Shown: positions 27,131 through 36,489, counted from the first letter of the stretch. The stretch: DNA of 64,000 nt from Kocuria sp. (GCA_030454085.1 JAKDJD010000011.1:7355-71354), one strand, 5' to 3'. Translations and numbers: made by a program. Notes: a model not told the origin generated them from the letters alone.

Positions 27131-27577
27131 CTAGAGGCTTCCTGTCGAGCCGAACCCCGCGGTTCCCCGTTCGGAGCTCGGCAACTCTTCCACGACCTCG
27201 AAGGCCGCATGCTCGTACTTCTGGATCACGAGCTGCGCGATCCGGTCGCCGCGATGAATGTCATAGGGCTCATTCTGGTCCGTGTTGAGCAAAGTCACCA
27301 TCAGTTCGCCGCGGTACCCCGAATCGACGGTGCCAGGGGCGTTCACGATCGTAATGCCTGACTTCGCGGCAAGCCCGGATCGCGGGTGGACCAATCCCAC
27401 GTATCCGTCGGGCAGAGCTATGGCCACCCCGGTTCGCACCAGGGCTCTCTCGCCGGGCCGCAAGGTCAGATCCTCCCGGGACCTCAGGTCGGCTCCGGCG
27501 TCGCCGTCCTGGGCATACGAGGGAGCCGGCAACTCCGGGTCCAGCAGCGTGATCTTGACGTCAACGGTCGGCAGCAT
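27131..27577 (-). CDS. dut: dUTP diphosphatase
   Basis: Hydrolyses dUTP to dUMP and pyrophosphate, keeping uracil out of DNA. All five trimeric dUTPase motifs are present: [40 protein letters not shown] and the C-terminal [10 protein letters not shown]. Length is 148 residues from the ATG at 27577, which has AGGA nine bases upstream; an ATG three codons earlier (27586) is the alternative. The open frame much further upstream is antisense to DUF3093. First gene of a four-gene minus-strand operon. Confidence 0.95.
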   Translation of the reverse strand: MLPTVDVKITLLDPELPAPSYAQDGDAGADLRSREDLTLRPGERALVRTGVAIALPDGYVGLVHPRSGLAAKSGITIVNAPGTVDSGYRGELMVTLLNTDQNEPYDIHRGDRIAQLVIQKYEHAAFEVVEELPSSERGTAGFGSTGSL

Positions 27578-27747
27578 GCTCGTCATTCCTGGGTCGGTGG
27601 CAGTTGTTCGGCGTACGGCGGTCGCCCGTACCGGACGCACGTCCGTACCGGTGGGACCGGTTCGCCCTAGGCCACTGTAACGGCTGCGGCCCGGCACTGG
27701 CTGAGTCCTCGCCCACTCTCGAGTACCGGGGGCCCAGCTCCGACGCG

Positions 27748-27753
27748 TATTCT
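27748..27753 (+). promoter_or_regulatory. -10 box for a leaderless transcript (DUF3093 gene)
   Basis: TATTCT ends seven bases before the ATG at 27761. This places transcription start at the ATG and favours it over the GTG two codons upstream. Confidence 0.5.
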
Positions 27754-27760
27754 GGTGGAC

Positions 27761-28324
27761 ATGTCTGACTCCGTCTCCCCGAATTCCGACGATCCCGCCG
27801 GCTTCGGAGCTCCTCCCGCCGTCGAATTCCACGAAAAGCTCTACCCGTCGATCGGTGTGTGGATCTGCGTGGTCGTCTTCGGCTTCGCGTGTTTCGCCGT
27901 CGGCGCGCCGATCAATGTGCCTGTATCGATCCTGGTGGCCATCGTCCTGGCGGCTACCCTCGGACTGATTCTCTATTCGTCCTCGCCGGTCCTCGAGGTC
28001 ACCGAGGATTCCCTTCAGGTCGGTCGGGCGCACATCGAACGCGATTACGTGGGCACCGTTGAGGTGTTCCGTGGCGAGAACGCCCGCATCGCGTGCGGAC
28101 CCGGGGCCGATGGTCGGGCCTACATGAATTTCCGTCCGTGGGTATCCCCTGTGGCCAGGATTCACCTGGTTGACCCGGCAGACCCGACGCCGTACTGGCT
28201 CACGAACTCTCGACGTCCGGAGGAATTGGCCCTCGTTCTGGGGTCGGACCCGGAACACCAGGCGGTGCGGACGCCTGAGGTGGACCAGAGCGTCGTCGAA
28301 CCCGACGAGGACGAGAGCCGGTAG
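27761..28324 (+). CDS. DUF3093 membrane protein
   Basis: A 187-residue protein with two adjacent transmembrane helices (about 37-75) and a soluble C-terminal beta-rich domain. The segments [19 protein letters not shown] and [10 protein letters not shown] are typical of DUF3093. Function unknown. The ATG at 27761 is preferred over the GTG at 27755 because of the -10 box position. It is divergent from dut. Confidence 0.86.
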   Translation: MSDSVSPNSDDPAGFGAPPAVEFHEKLYPSIGVWICVVVFGFACFAVGAPINVPVSILVAIVLAATLGLILYSSSPVLEVTEDSLQVGRAHIERDYVGTVEVFRGENARIACGPGADGRAYMNFRPWVSPVARIHLVDPADPTPYWLTNSRRPEELALVLGSDPEHQAVRTPEVDQSVVEPDEDESR

Positions 28325-28333
28325 CGGATACAC

Positions 28334-28367
28334 AAAGGGGAGGAACCTCGCGTTCCTCCCCTTTTCA
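28334..28367. terminator. Bidirectional terminator between DUF3093 and DUF4193
   Basis: AAAGGGGAGGAAC and its exact complement form a 13-base-pair stem with a five-base loop, followed by TTTT on the plus strand and flanked by AAA on the other side. It lies between two convergent genes. Confidence 0.88.
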
Positions 28368-28400
28368 CCTTGTCACGCGCTCCGCGCCATTAGCCGTGAT

Positions 28401-28700
28401 CTACGCCTCGCACTCGATGCAGTAGTAGAGGCCGCCTTCTTCGCGGGCAATCTGCGAACGGTGCCGCACAAGGAAGCAGGATGCGCAGGTGAACTCGTCC
28501 TGCTGGGCCGGAAGAACGACCACGGAGAGTTCTTCGTGCGAGAGGTCCGCTCCCGGAAGCTCGAAGCTCTCAGCGGCAGCGTTCTCGTCCTCGTCCACAA
28601 CGTTGGACTGCTGGTCGCTTCGGTGCGACTTCAGCTCCTCGATGGAGTCCGAGCTGCTTTCTTCGTCTTGCTTGCGCGGGGCGTCGTAATCGGTAGCCAT
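28401..28700 (-). CDS. DUF4193 family protein
   Basis: A 99-residue acidic protein with a disordered N-terminal half and two cysteine pairs near the end: CASCFLV and CIECEA. The pairs could bind zinc. DUF4193 is widely conserved in Actinobacteria and was found at the same relative position in mycobacteria (Rv2699c, from memory). The ATG has AGGAA upstream. Function unknown. Confidence 0.87.
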   Translation of the reverse strand: MATDYDAPRKQDEESSSDSIEELKSHRSDQQSNVVDEDENAAAESFELPGADLSHEELSVVVLPAQQDEFTCASCFLVRHRSQIAREEGGLYYCIECEA

Positions 28701-29009
28701 GTTCCTGTCACGCTTTCGTCGGTAGCTCTCAGCACGCCCACATGGCCGTGCCGATCATCGTGTGGTTCTTGTACCGGTGTGGGCACCTGTTGGCCAGCTC
28801 ATGAGACATAAACAGAACTCGATGCGTGCCGGTATCGCGATGATTGTTCACTATCGGGCCCCGGGATGTCCAGCCGATTTTACTGTGAGCGGATTCTTCG
28901 GGTCGCGGGGTGTCTGGCCACACGACCGCGAGGCGGTATTCTGTCAGGAGCAATGGGCGCGAATGGCCTGGTCGTGCACGCGTCGGAGCGGTATCACTAA
29001 GGAGAACTG
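28701..29009. other. Intergenic region upstream of sepH
   Basis: The 309 bases between the divergent DUF4193 and sepH genes show no supportable gene. TATTCT at 28937-28942 is a possible -10 box for sepH, leaving a 60-base leader. AAGGAG sits eight bases before the sepH start. Short open frames here lack ribosome sites and family features. Confidence 0.5.
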
Positions 29010-30164
29010 ATGGATCGGCTGACTTTCGTGGGAGTCCAAGACGACGGCGAGCACCTCGTTCTCGAGTCTCCGGACGGTGAGCACCGATACCGTGTCGTCA
29101 TCGACAACAGTCTGCGCAATGCGGTGGTCAAGGCCAAGAGAGCACAGACCCCTCGCGGACTCAGCGGCCGGGGCGACTACGGCCCCCGCGATATACAGAC
29201 CCGCTTCAGGCAGGGCGCGAGCGTCGATGAGATCGTCGCAGAGTCAGGGTGGAAGCCCGAGCGTGTGCGCCGCTACGAGTGGCCGATCCTGGCCGAACGC
29301 GCCCATATCGTGACCGCCGCTCGCAACGTCGTCGTCCGTCCCCTCGACCCGGCCTCCAGGGGCCGAAAATCACTCAATGACCAAGTCGTCGGTGTGCGTG
29401 AGGACTGGAACTTCGCGGAAGGCGATGCCCAGTGGAATGCGTGGCAGCGCGAAGACGGCCAGTGGAATGTGACTGTTTCGGTCGATTACTCCCAGACCGC
29501 GCTCTCCCAGATTCCCTCCGGAGCAGATTTTCCCGCGCGCTTTGTGTACAACCCCGCGAATCAGACGGTCGTCGCCGGCAACGCCGTGGCCGAGTTCCTG
29601 ATGGGGCGCCCTCACGGTGCCGCAGAGGACGAGGCCATCGAAGAGCTCGACGAACCCGCAGTCGAGACCGAGCCGGACCAGGGCCGCGACCAAGAGACCA
29701 TCGGGTCACCGGCCGCCGAGGACACCCTCGAATCGGCCGACGCCGCGCCTCGCTCCTTGACGGAGGGCGATGACGACGCCTCCGACGCAGGTTCGGCCGA
29801 CGAGGATTCCTCGTCCGATGAGCACGACGAAGCCCAGGGACCGCGCAATCACCTGCGGGCCGTGGGCGCGGACGAACCGAGCCCCACCGAGACTCTCCTG
29901 GACGAGCTCGAATCGCGCCGAGGAACCCCCGCCGGCAGCGACCCAGCCAGCGACCGTCGAGTCTCGGGACTGACCCAGGAACTTCCGGGGCAGGGCACCC
30001 TGACCGACGAAGGTGCGGGCTCCGAGCAATCTGGCGGTTCCGACGGGCAGGGAGCCGATGGGCCAGGGGCCGAGGGGCAGCGTTCGGGCAAGTCGCGCTC
30101 CGGCCGCCCCTCCGTGCCGAGCTGGGACGACATTCTCTTCGGGCAACAGCGCCCCAAGGACTGA
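29010..30164 (+). CDS. sepH: Septation protein SepH
   Basis: Actinobacterial FtsZ-binding cell division protein (DUF3071). The 384-residue protein has the conserved N-terminal domain: MDRLTFVGV, HRYRVVID, and a helix-turn-helix-like segment around RDIQTRFRQGASVDEIV (about 66-90), continuing with VRRYEWPILAERA. After about residue 190 the protein is acidic and disordered, with a short basic segment (RSGKSRSGRPSVPSWDDIL) at the C-terminus that is conserved in SepH proteins. In Streptomyces SepH stimulates FtsZ assembly. AAGGAG precedes the ATG. The next gene encodes a repeat-rich membrane protein. Confidence 0.92.
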   Translation: MDRLTFVGVQDDGEHLVLESPDGEHRYRVVIDNSLRNAVVKAKRAQTPRGLSGRGDYGPRDIQTRFRQGASVDEIVAESGWKPERVRRYEWPILAERAHIVTAARNVVVRPLDPASRGRKSLNDQVVGVREDWNFAEGDAQWNAWQREDGQWNVTVSVDYSQTALSQIPSGADFPARFVYNPANQTVVAGNAVAEFLMGRPHGAAEDEAIEELDEPAVETEPDQGRDQETIGSPAAEDTLESADAAPRSLTEGDDDASDAGSADEDSSSDEHDEAQGPRNHLRAVGADEPSPTETLLDELESRRGTPAGSDPASDRRVSGLTQELPGQGTLTDEGAGSEQSGGSDGQGADGPGAEGQRSGKSRSGRPSVPSWDDILFGQQRPKD

Positions 30165-30270
30165 TGACGCAGAAAACGTCACCGGGCTCGCCATAGCGAC
30201 CGGCGCACGGTATTTTGTGTGTTACAGGTAGTCATGGACTTGTTACGGCACGCAACGCACAAAGGTTTTC

Positions 30271-31680
30271 ATGGGGAAGAAGCGCCGCAAGGCACGTCCG
30301 GGGAGCGGCACAGACTCATCGCTCCCCCAGAATGTACAGGGATCGAAAGATCAGGCGGCCAAGGGCACCGATCATTCGAATCCCCCGTCCGATGCGTCCG
30401 GCAACGACCCTGAACGCGACGCGGCTTCGACGGAGTCGGCCGAGACGTCGTCTTCCGAATCACGCGTCACCGCGTCTCCTTCGGACGAATCCTCGAATAC
30501 GCCGGCCACGGGGGCAACCCAGGAGCTGGCCCCGGGGTACGAGTACGTCGGTCAGACCCAGGCTCACAATGCCCTCGAGACCGAACCCATGCAGAGCCTC
30601 AATGACGAGCTCTTCTCCGATGCCGCGTTGCCCCAGTCCAAGCGCGAGCGTCGGCGACAGGAACGGATCGAACAGGAACGCCGGCGCGAGGCCGCGACCG
30701 CCGAGGAGCAGCGACGTCGCAGACTGGCTGCCCTGACCGAGGGCCAAGCCCCTCGACGCTCCTCACAGGATGTTGCCGCCTCCGACGGCGGCGCGAGCTC
30801 GGTCGGTTCCAGCGCAGCCCCGGCTGCCGGGGCCGGAGCGGCAGCGGCCGGTGCCAGCGGTGCCGCCGGTGCCGGCGCCGCGAGTGCTGCGTCGTCGGGC
30901 AGGCACACGGAGGGGAACGAACCGACGGATGCTACCCCCACGGGTCCCATCGTCCCGGTCAGTCCCGGTGAGCCCACCGGTTGGATCCACCACGAGACTT
31001 CTGAGGGCGATGATTCCGTCGGGGCAACCGCCGCGGCAGGTGCCGGTGGAGCCGGCGCGTCGGCCGCGACCCCCGATGCTCCCGGCCCGGAGGACGACCA
31101 ACCTTCGCGGAAGGGTCCTCTGCTGTGGGCCGGGGCGGCCGTTCTGGGCATCGCCGTGATCGGAGGCGGGGCCACGATCGCCGTGCTCAACTCCGGTGGC
31201 GACAACCCCAAGGGGACCGCCACGACCGCGTCGCCCACGTCGACGTCCTCGACTCCCTCGAGCTCCTCGTCAAAGCCTGCGTGGTCGAGTCCCGCCCCGG
31301 CTCCGACACCCACCGTGATCGAGCAGCAGCCGGAACCGACCGATCCGTACGGTCAGGTGCCCCAGGAACCACCGACGGTTGCTCCGACGCAAGCGCCGCC
31401 GGCTCCGACCCAGGAGCCGACGCAACAGCCCACGCAGGAACCGACCCAGGAACCCACGCAAGAGCCCACGCAGGAACCGACCCAGGAACCCACGCAGGAA
31501 CCGACGCAAGAACCTACTCAGGAGCCCACGCAGGAACCGACCCAGGCCCCCACGCAGCCACCCACTCAAGAACCGACCCAGGCCCCCACGCAGCCGCCTC
31601 AGCCTTCGAATCCTGGCCAGCCCGGCGGTGGTTCCGGTAACGGTCAGGGCAATGGCGGGGCATCTGCGCCGAACCGGTGA
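30271..31680 (+). CDS. Membrane-anchored protein with PTQE tandem repeats
   Basis: A 469-residue protein of unknown function. It begins with a basic segment (KKRRKARP), continues as a low-complexity cytoplasmic region with a charged coiled-coil-like stretch (about 124-152, KRERRRQERIEQERRRE) and Ala/Gly-rich segments, then has one transmembrane helix (about 283-306). The outer part is Ser/Thr/Pro-rich, followed by about 70 residues of PTQE/PTQA/PTQP repeats (372-443) and a Gly/Asn-rich end. Basic residues before the helix predict N-in/C-out topology. No enzymatic domain is visible. The ATG has AAAGG upstream. It follows sepH by 106 bases, so a role near the septum or wall is possible but unproven. 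Confidence 0.8.
   Translation: MGKKRRKARPGSGTDSSLPQNVQGSKDQAAKGTDHSNPPSDASGNDPERDAASTESAETSSSESRVTASPSDESSNTPATGATQELAPGYEYVGQTQAHNALETEPMQSLNDELFSDAALPQSKRERRRQERIEQERRREAATAEEQRRRRLAALTEGQAPRRSSQDVAASDGGASSVGSSAAPAAGAGAAAAGASGAAGAGAASAASSGRHTEGNEPTDATPTGPIVPVSPGEPTGWIHHETSEGDDSVGATAAAGAGGAGASAATPDAPGPEDDQPSRKGPLLWAGAAVLGIAVIGGGATIAVLNSGGDNPKGTATTASPTSTSSTPSSSSSKPAWSSPAPAPTPTVIEQQPEPTDPYGQVPQEPPTVAPTQAPPAPTQEPTQQPTQEPTQEPTQEPTQEPTQEPTQEPTQEPTQEPTQEPTQAPTQPPTQEPTQAPTQPPQPSNPGQPGGGSGNGQGNGGASAPNR
31384..31599 (+). repeat. In-gene tandem repeat encoding PTQ(E/A/P)
   Basis: About 18 units of nine bases encode Pro-Thr-Gln triplets separated by Glu, Ala or Pro, arranged as a rigid Pro-rich stretch. 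The codons vary between units, but several 24-base blocks recur, so copy number is likely to vary between strains. Confidence 0.8.
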
Positions 31681-31683
31681 ACC

Positions 31684-31706
31684 GACGGGCCCGGTAGGAG
31701 CCCGTC
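31684..31706 (+). terminator. Weak hairpin after the PTQE gene
   Basis: GACGGGC and GCCCGTC form a seven-base-pair stem with a nine-base loop three bases after the stop codon. No T run follows, so function as a terminator is uncertain. It lies between convergent genes. Confidence 0.4.
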
Positions 31707-31716
31707 TCCGCGGGAA

Positions 31717-32958
31717 TCAGGTCCCCACCCACGCCCTCAGGGGCACAAATCTTTCGTCGTCCGTCCATGAGCCGTGTTGCCCGACCATGGACAGTGCCCC
31801 CGGGTTGGTGCGACGCAGGTCGAAGAGGGCCAGCGAGCCGTGGGCGGCAATGATGAGATCCCCGATCCGGTCGCGCACTTCAGGACGGACGTGCTTACCG
31901 AAGTACCCCGCCGAGATCAGGTGGTCTCTGTCCAGGACCCACGCGCGGTCACCGAAGCGATTCGCCCAGGCGGCTGAGAGTCTCGCTCGGACGTCGGAGT
32001 CTCCGGGGTCCTCGAGATGCAACTGCACCATCCTGGGCTCCCCCGCGGTGAGCCTGACCCCGTCGATGAGGTCCGGGAATTGTGAGTAGTCCACCCGGTC
32101 CTCGGCGGGTATGTCGACCATGCCGTGGTCCGCGGTGAGCAGCACCAGGGTTTCCGGACCGAGACGGGAGGTGAGCCGCTTGAGGCCGTGGTCGAGCTCC
32201 TCGAGGGACTCGAGCCAGCGCTCCGACGTGCACCCGTGTTTGTGCCCCGTCTGATCCAGCTCTCCCCAGTACAGGTACATGAAGGTCGGCGAGCGATGGC
32301 CCAGGATCTCGGACGCCTGGCTGATACGCGCCAGAGTCGATCCTGCGCCGACGAATCGGCCTCCGCGCAAAGCTGCCTGGGTCAGGGCGCTGCCTTCGTA
32401 CGCGGGCATCGACACGGTCACCACGTCTCCCATGCCTTCCAGCCGTTCGAAGACCGTGGCGTGGGGTTGCCATTGCCGAGGGTCGACCGCGGGATCCCAT
32501 CCCGACAGTTGATTGACCACGACGTCGCGATCGGGGTCGACGACGTCGTACCCGACCATTCCGGTCCGGCCAGGGGGTAGCCCGGTGCCCAGCACGGCCA
32601 AGGAGGCCGCCGTGGTCGAGGGCAGGGCAGCGTCCAGATCACCGAGGTCCAGGGACTTCCGGAGGTTCGGGGCATGCCCGGCGTTGCGCGACAGGAGCGC
32701 GCTCCCCAGGCCGTCGACGAGGACAACGCACACGTTCCGGAAAGGACCCTTGCGGCCCCGGTCTGCCAACCCGGCGCCCAGTCCGAGAGCATCGGGGAAC
32801 TCCGCCCGTCGGGAAGAATCAGCGACTGGCCGGTACATCGAGGCGGCCGAGGACAGCACGTCCCCGATCGAGTTCAGGCCGTACCGCGGCGGAGTCGGGA
32901 ATGACCGGCCGGTCAGGTCCTGTGCCGTGGGTTCCGAGCTCGGGTGTTGCATCGGCAT
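31717..32958 (-). CDS. Alkaline-phosphatase-superfamily phosphodiesterase (nucleotide pyrophosphatase-like)
   Basis: A 413-residue metal-dependent phosphodiesterase of the type I nucleotide pyrophosphatase family. Metal and catalytic features are in order: VDGLG near residue 82, the nucleophile Thr in LPSTTAASL, GELDQTGHKHG, TADHGM and AAHGS. No signal peptide is apparent, so it is probably cytoplasmic. Substrate unknown. The start is the ATG sharing one base with the DUF5998 stop (TGATG); the longer frame is antisense noise. Cotranscribed with DUF5998. Confidence 0.88.
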   Translation of the reverse strand: MPMQHPSSEPTAQDLTGRSFPTPPRYGLNSIGDVLSSAASMYRPVADSSRRAEFPDALGLGAGLADRGRKGPFRNVCVVLVDGLGSALLSRNAGHAPNLRKSLDLGDLDAALPSTTAASLAVLGTGLPPGRTGMVGYDVVDPDRDVVVNQLSGWDPAVDPRQWQPHATVFERLEGMGDVVTVSMPAYEGSALTQAALRGGRFVGAGSTLARISQASEILGHRSPTFMYLYWGELDQTGHKHGCTSERWLESLEELDHGLKRLTSRLGPETLVLLTADHGMVDIPAEDRVDYSQFPDLIDGVRLTAGEPRMVQLHLEDPGDSDVRARLSAAWANRFGDRAWVLDRDHLISAGYFGKHVRPEVRDRIGDLIIAAHGSLALFDLRRTNPGALSMVGQHGSWTDDERFVPLRAWVGT

Positions 32959-33557
32959 CAGGAGTGCGAGGTCCCCGAGAGGGCGGTATTGGCCCGACGG
33001 AGGGCTCGAGCGAATTCTTTGGCGTCCTGCACGGCCTGTTGGCCATCTGCCTCCGCAGAGATCCGGAGGACGACGTCTTCCCGCGCGGCGACTCCCGTGT
33101 ACCCGTGGTCGGCCTCGCACTGGGGATCGGAGCAGCCCGCGGGCTGGAGGTCCAGCCGATGACTGCCCGTCCAGGACATCATCAGCGTCACCTCCGCGGC
33201 CAGGGAATCAGGCCTGTAGTTCTGCGGCTGGCGATAAGCGTAGGACAGCGTCACCGAGGTCAGGTTGCGGACCGGGACCGTTTCGGTCGAGACGTGAGCC
33301 ACGACCTGGTTTCCGTCCTCGTCCAGGGACTGGTCGTCCACGTGGGTGATCTGGACGATTTCGCCGGCGAGGGCCAGCACGGTCACGTGGCGGTGGACCT
33401 CGGTCTGGTCGAAGTGCGTCTCCAAGTGGACCAGGTGCGAGGACGGGATCTGCCCGTCCAGGGCATCCCGCACCACGTCACTGACCAATTGGGGGTAGAA
33501 CCCCGCATTGACGATGTCGCGGTCCAGATACTTGCCCATATTTCCTGACTCAGCCAT
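32958..33557 (-). CDS. DUF5998 family protein
   Basis: A 199-residue conserved actinobacterial protein with no named function. Conserved segments are VVRDALDG, ETHFDQTEVHRHVTVLAL and HRLDLQPAGCSDPQCEADHGY. The Cys-Cys-His cluster in the last could bind a metal. It overlaps the downstream phosphodiesterase gene by one base, so the two likely work together. The ATG has no strong ribosome site; an alternative start lies at Met7. Confidence 0.82.
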   Translation of the reverse strand: MAESGNMGKYLDRDIVNAGFYPQLVSDVVRDALDGQIPSSHLVHLETHFDQTEVHRHVTVLALAGEIVQITHVDDQSLDEDGNQVVAHVSTETVPVRNLTSVTLSYAYRQPQNYRPDSLAAEVTLMMSWTGSHRLDLQPAGCSDPQCEADHGYTGVAAREDVVLRISAEADGQQAVQDAKEFARALRRANTALSGTSHS

Positions 33558-33686
33558 GCACTCGCTCTCGATGTTCGACGACGACGCGGGGCCGCCTCTC
33601 CCCTGGCCGGGGAATTCCTCGCCCTCGGACAGGGGCGCTTCCGCCCCATTCTACGACCCCGCCCGGGCGCCGTCAGACCGAGGTCG

Positions 33687-36404
33687 TCACGACCGCGACA
33701 TGGTCCTGCGCGCGCTGTCCGTCCGCTGCTCCGGATTCCCCAGTTCGACCGTGCAGTCCAGGACGGTCAGGGCATCCTCCGAAATCATCACGGGATTCAG
33801 TTCCAGGAGGGCAATCTCGGGGTGCCGGTCCTTGAGCTCCGCCACGCGCCGGATCAGGTCCTCGAGAAGTTCCACGGCGACCGGTGGAAGACCGTCGTAC
33901 CCGAAGAGCTTCCGTGCCGCCTTGGGGGACCTGACCAGCTTCTCGACGTCGCGCTGAGTCAGCGGCGGCACGCGGTGCGCCCAGTCGTCCAGCAGGTTGA
34001 CGGTGTCTCCTGCGATTCCGAAGGAAAGAACCGGTCCGAGCAGAGGATCTTCCATGGCCCGGATCACGCAGTTCTGACCGGTGGGGGCCATGCTCTGGAC
34101 CTCGAGATCGAAATTGCCGTAGGTGGCCAGCGTCCGGTGCATCAGGTCGATGTCTCTGACGAGGGATTCTTGGTCCTCGATGCCGAGTCTCACTCCCCCA
34201 AGATCGAGGCGATGCCGCATGGTGGGGTCGATCGCTTTGAGGGCCACCGGGTACCCCAACCTGTCGGCGGCTTCCACCGCTTGCTCCTTGGTTTCGAAAG
34301 GGACGGATTCCAGGACGGAGATACCGTATGCGGAGAGCATCTCCGTGGCATCGGGCGCGGAGAGCTTTAGAAGCCCCTCACCGGGAATCCGCGGGCCGAG
34401 CCGCTGGATCTGCCGTTCGACTTCCTTCGCGTTCGTGCCCTCGATCTCGGCAACGAAGACGTCTTCCTGTGCCCTCCATGCCATGTAGTCCATGACCGCG
34501 GCCAACGCCCCGATGGCCGCGCCCGGGCTCTCATAGCAGGGAACGCCCGGATAGGTCCGGGTCTCTTCCCCGTCCGCTCCCGTCCACGTCCGCGGGCAGG
34601 GATAGATCCCGCGCTGATAGTCCGTGGGCTCGACGACGCCGGTGTAGGCAGCGAGAACGGGCTTGCCGGTCTCGACGCCGCAATCGGCAAGAACCTCGGT
34701 GATTTCGTCCTGTCCCACAAAAGGAGACGGCAGGAAGGAGGCCACTGCGGCATCGACGTCGGAGGAGCGCAACGCGGTCAGAACGGAATCCCGAATCATG
34801 TCGAGGATGTCGATGTCCGGGCTCGCCGTGTCCAAGACGTGGTCGGTGTGCGTTGCCTCGACGCCGTAGCTCGTGCACGCGTCCGCAATGACTCTGCCCA
34901 GGGCGAAGGCGTTCGAGAAGACGGCGACCCTCCTGCCCCGTGGCAGGGGTTGGGAGACCACGAGCTGTGCGATGTCCATCAGGTGCTCCGAGGTCTCGGC
35001 CCGAATCACACCGGACTGGCGGAACATCGCGTTGAGGGCCTCCGGCGGGGCCGAGCTGGTGCGCCCCGTGTGCCCGGGCGGCAACTGAACCCCGGTGACA
35101 TCCGATTTGGCCACAATGACCGGCTTGGTCCTGGCCAGGCGCCGGGCGATGCGCGAGAATTTGCGCGGGTTCCCGATCGACTCGAGGTACATGCAGCACG
35201 CGGTGGTCCGGCCGTCATCCTCCCAGTACTGCATCATGTCGTTCCCGGAAACGTCCGCACGGTTCCCGCCGGAGAGAATCGTGGAGAATCCCAGGTCCCG
35301 CCGGCGGGCCGAGGTGTACAGCAATACCCCGATGGCTGCGGACTGGCTGAAGAGCCCCAGCCCTCCCGGTGTCGGGGGCGAAGGGCTCAACGACGCATTC
35401 AGCGCGACGGCCTGGTCGGTGTTGATCAGACCCAAGGACGCGGGACCGATGACTCGCATACCGTAGCTGCGCGCGGTACGGACCAGGGACTGCTGCCGGG
35501 TGCGGCCCCGGGCGCCGTCGTCGGCATACCCTCCCGTGACGATGCAGACACCGCGCACCCCCGCGCGCCCGCATTCCTCGACCACGCCCGCTACTTCGGA
35601 AATCGGGACCGTGATGATCGCGAGGTCCACGGGCTCCGGAACCTGATCGATGCTCGGGTACGCTTTCATGCCAGCAAGTTCGAAAGCTTCCGGATTGATC
35701 CCGTAAATGGGTCCCGCGAAACCGCCCTCGACAACATTGACCAGGATCTCGTGGCCGACCTGATTCCAATCCCGAGAGGCACCGATCACCGCGATCGACC
35801 TCGGTGCGATCAGCGAGGAGACTGATTTCGCCTCGGCACGGTGCTCTCGGGAGGCCATGACTTCGCGCGACTTTTCCGTGGGGTCGATGTCGAAATTAAC
35901 CATGACGACGCCGTCGTCGAAGACACGCGCAACCTCGAAGCCCGCTTCCGAAAAGACATTGAGCATCTTCCGGTTCTCCGGAAGGACTTCGGCGGAGAAT
36001 TTGGTGATGCCACGCTCGAGTCCGGCCGCGGCGAGGTGTTCGAGCAAGATGGAACCGATACCCCGACCGTGGTGGGCGTCGGAAATGAAGAATGCGACCT
36101 CCGCCTCATGGGGGTCATTGGTCCTGTCGAAGCGTCCAATACCGATCATTTCCGCGCCGAGCATGAGCACGAAGGCGACGCGATCGTTGTGGTCGACCGT
36201 GGTGAAGCGCGCGAGCTCCTTCGCGCTCAGTGAGGACTTGTAGGTGAAAAACCGCAAGTAGATGGTGCGTTCGGACTGCCTGGAGTACATCGCGGCCAGT
36301 GCGTCCTGGTCGCTCGGAAGCACGGGTCGCAAGTGAGCGGTCGCGCCATCGCGCAACACGACATCGGCTTCCCAGTGGGAGGGATACGCATTCTCTTCGG
36401 GCAT
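33687..36404 (-). CDS. GNAT acetyltransferase fused to an acetate-CoA ligase-like (NDP-forming) region
   Basis: A 905-residue multidomain protein similar in layout to the Pat protein acetyltransferases, with the GNAT domain at the N-terminus (about 15-170; acetyl-CoA loop HHGRGIGSIL at 111-120). A CoA-binding domain follows (197-295, AVIGASRDWNQVG), then succinyl-CoA-synthetase-like domains and an ATP-grasp domain (about 680-890). A His-Thr-Gly motif (PPGHTG) is present in the region where ADP-forming acetyl-CoA synthetases carry the phosphorylated His; whether the ligase half is active cannot be read here. Possible role: regulation of acyl-CoA synthetases by lysine acetylation. Divergent from parC. 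TAGACT six bases before the ATG predicts a leaderless mRNA. Confidence 0.88.
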   Translation of the reverse strand: MPEENAYPSHWEADVVLRDGATAHLRPVLPSDQDALAAMYSRQSERTIYLRFFTYKSSLSAKELARFTTVDHNDRVAFVLMLGAEMIGIGRFDRTNDPHEAEVAFFISDAHHGRGIGSILLEHLAAAGLERGITKFSAEVLPENRKMLNVFSEAGFEVARVFDDGVVMVNFDIDPTEKSREVMASREHRAEAKSVSSLIAPRSIAVIGASRDWNQVGHEILVNVVEGGFAGPIYGINPEAFELAGMKAYPSIDQVPEPVDLAIITVPISEVAGVVEECGRAGVRGVCIVTGGYADDGARGRTRQQSLVRTARSYGMRVIGPASLGLINTDQAVALNASLSPSPPTPGGLGLFSQSAAIGVLLYTSARRRDLGFSTILSGGNRADVSGNDMMQYWEDDGRTTACCMYLESIGNPRKFSRIARRLARTKPVIVAKSDVTGVQLPPGHTGRTSSAPPEALNAMFRQSGVIRAETSEHLMDIAQLVVSQPLPRGRRVAVFSNAFALGRVIADACTSYGVEATHTDHVLDTASPDIDILDMIRDSVLTALRSSDVDAAVASFLPSPFVGQDEITEVLADCGVETGKPVLAAYTGVVEPTDYQRGIYPCPRTWTGADGEETRTYPGVPCYESPGAAIGALAAVMDYMAWRAQEDVFVAEIEGTNAKEVERQIQRLGPRIPGEGLLKLSAPDATEMLSAYGISVLESVPFETKEQAVEAADRLGYPVALKAIDPTMRHRLDLGGVRLGIEDQESLVRDIDLMHRTLATYGNFDLEVQSMAPTGQNCVIRAMEDPLLGPVLSFGIAGDTVNLLDDWAHRVPPLTQRDVEKLVRSPKAARKLFGYDGLPPVAVELLEDLIRRVAELKDRHPEIALLELNPVMISEDALTVLDCTVELGNPEQRTDSARRTMSRS

Positions 36405-36410
36405 GCTCCC

Positions 36411-36416
36411 AGTCTA
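36411..36416 (-). promoter_or_regulatory. -10 box for the GNAT-ligase gene
   Basis: On the minus strand TAGACT lies six bases before the ATG at 36404, a spacing that predicts a leaderless or very short-leader transcript. It is back to back with the possible parC -10 box. Confidence 0.5.
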
Positions 36417-36445
36417 GTATCGCAAGTCACAGGTTCCTATTGTTC

Positions 36446-36451
36446 TACACT
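36446..36451 (+). promoter_or_regulatory. Possible -10 box of parC
   Basis: TACACT lies 38 bases before the parC ATG. A transcript from about 36458 would include the GAGGA ribosome site at 36477. No convincing -35 box is seen. Confidence 0.4.
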
Positions 36452-36489
36452 GGTGAGGCCCAGAACCGTCAGACCGTGAGGATTCACAG

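Noticed and set aside
28762..29010. 82-residue plus-strand frame before sepH
   Set aside because: No ribosome site and no recognisable family; it overlaps the likely sepH promoter region.
31384..31599. Short tandem repeats resembling a CRISPR array
   Set aside because: The units are in frame, nine bases long and without spacers; they encode the PTQE segment of a protein.
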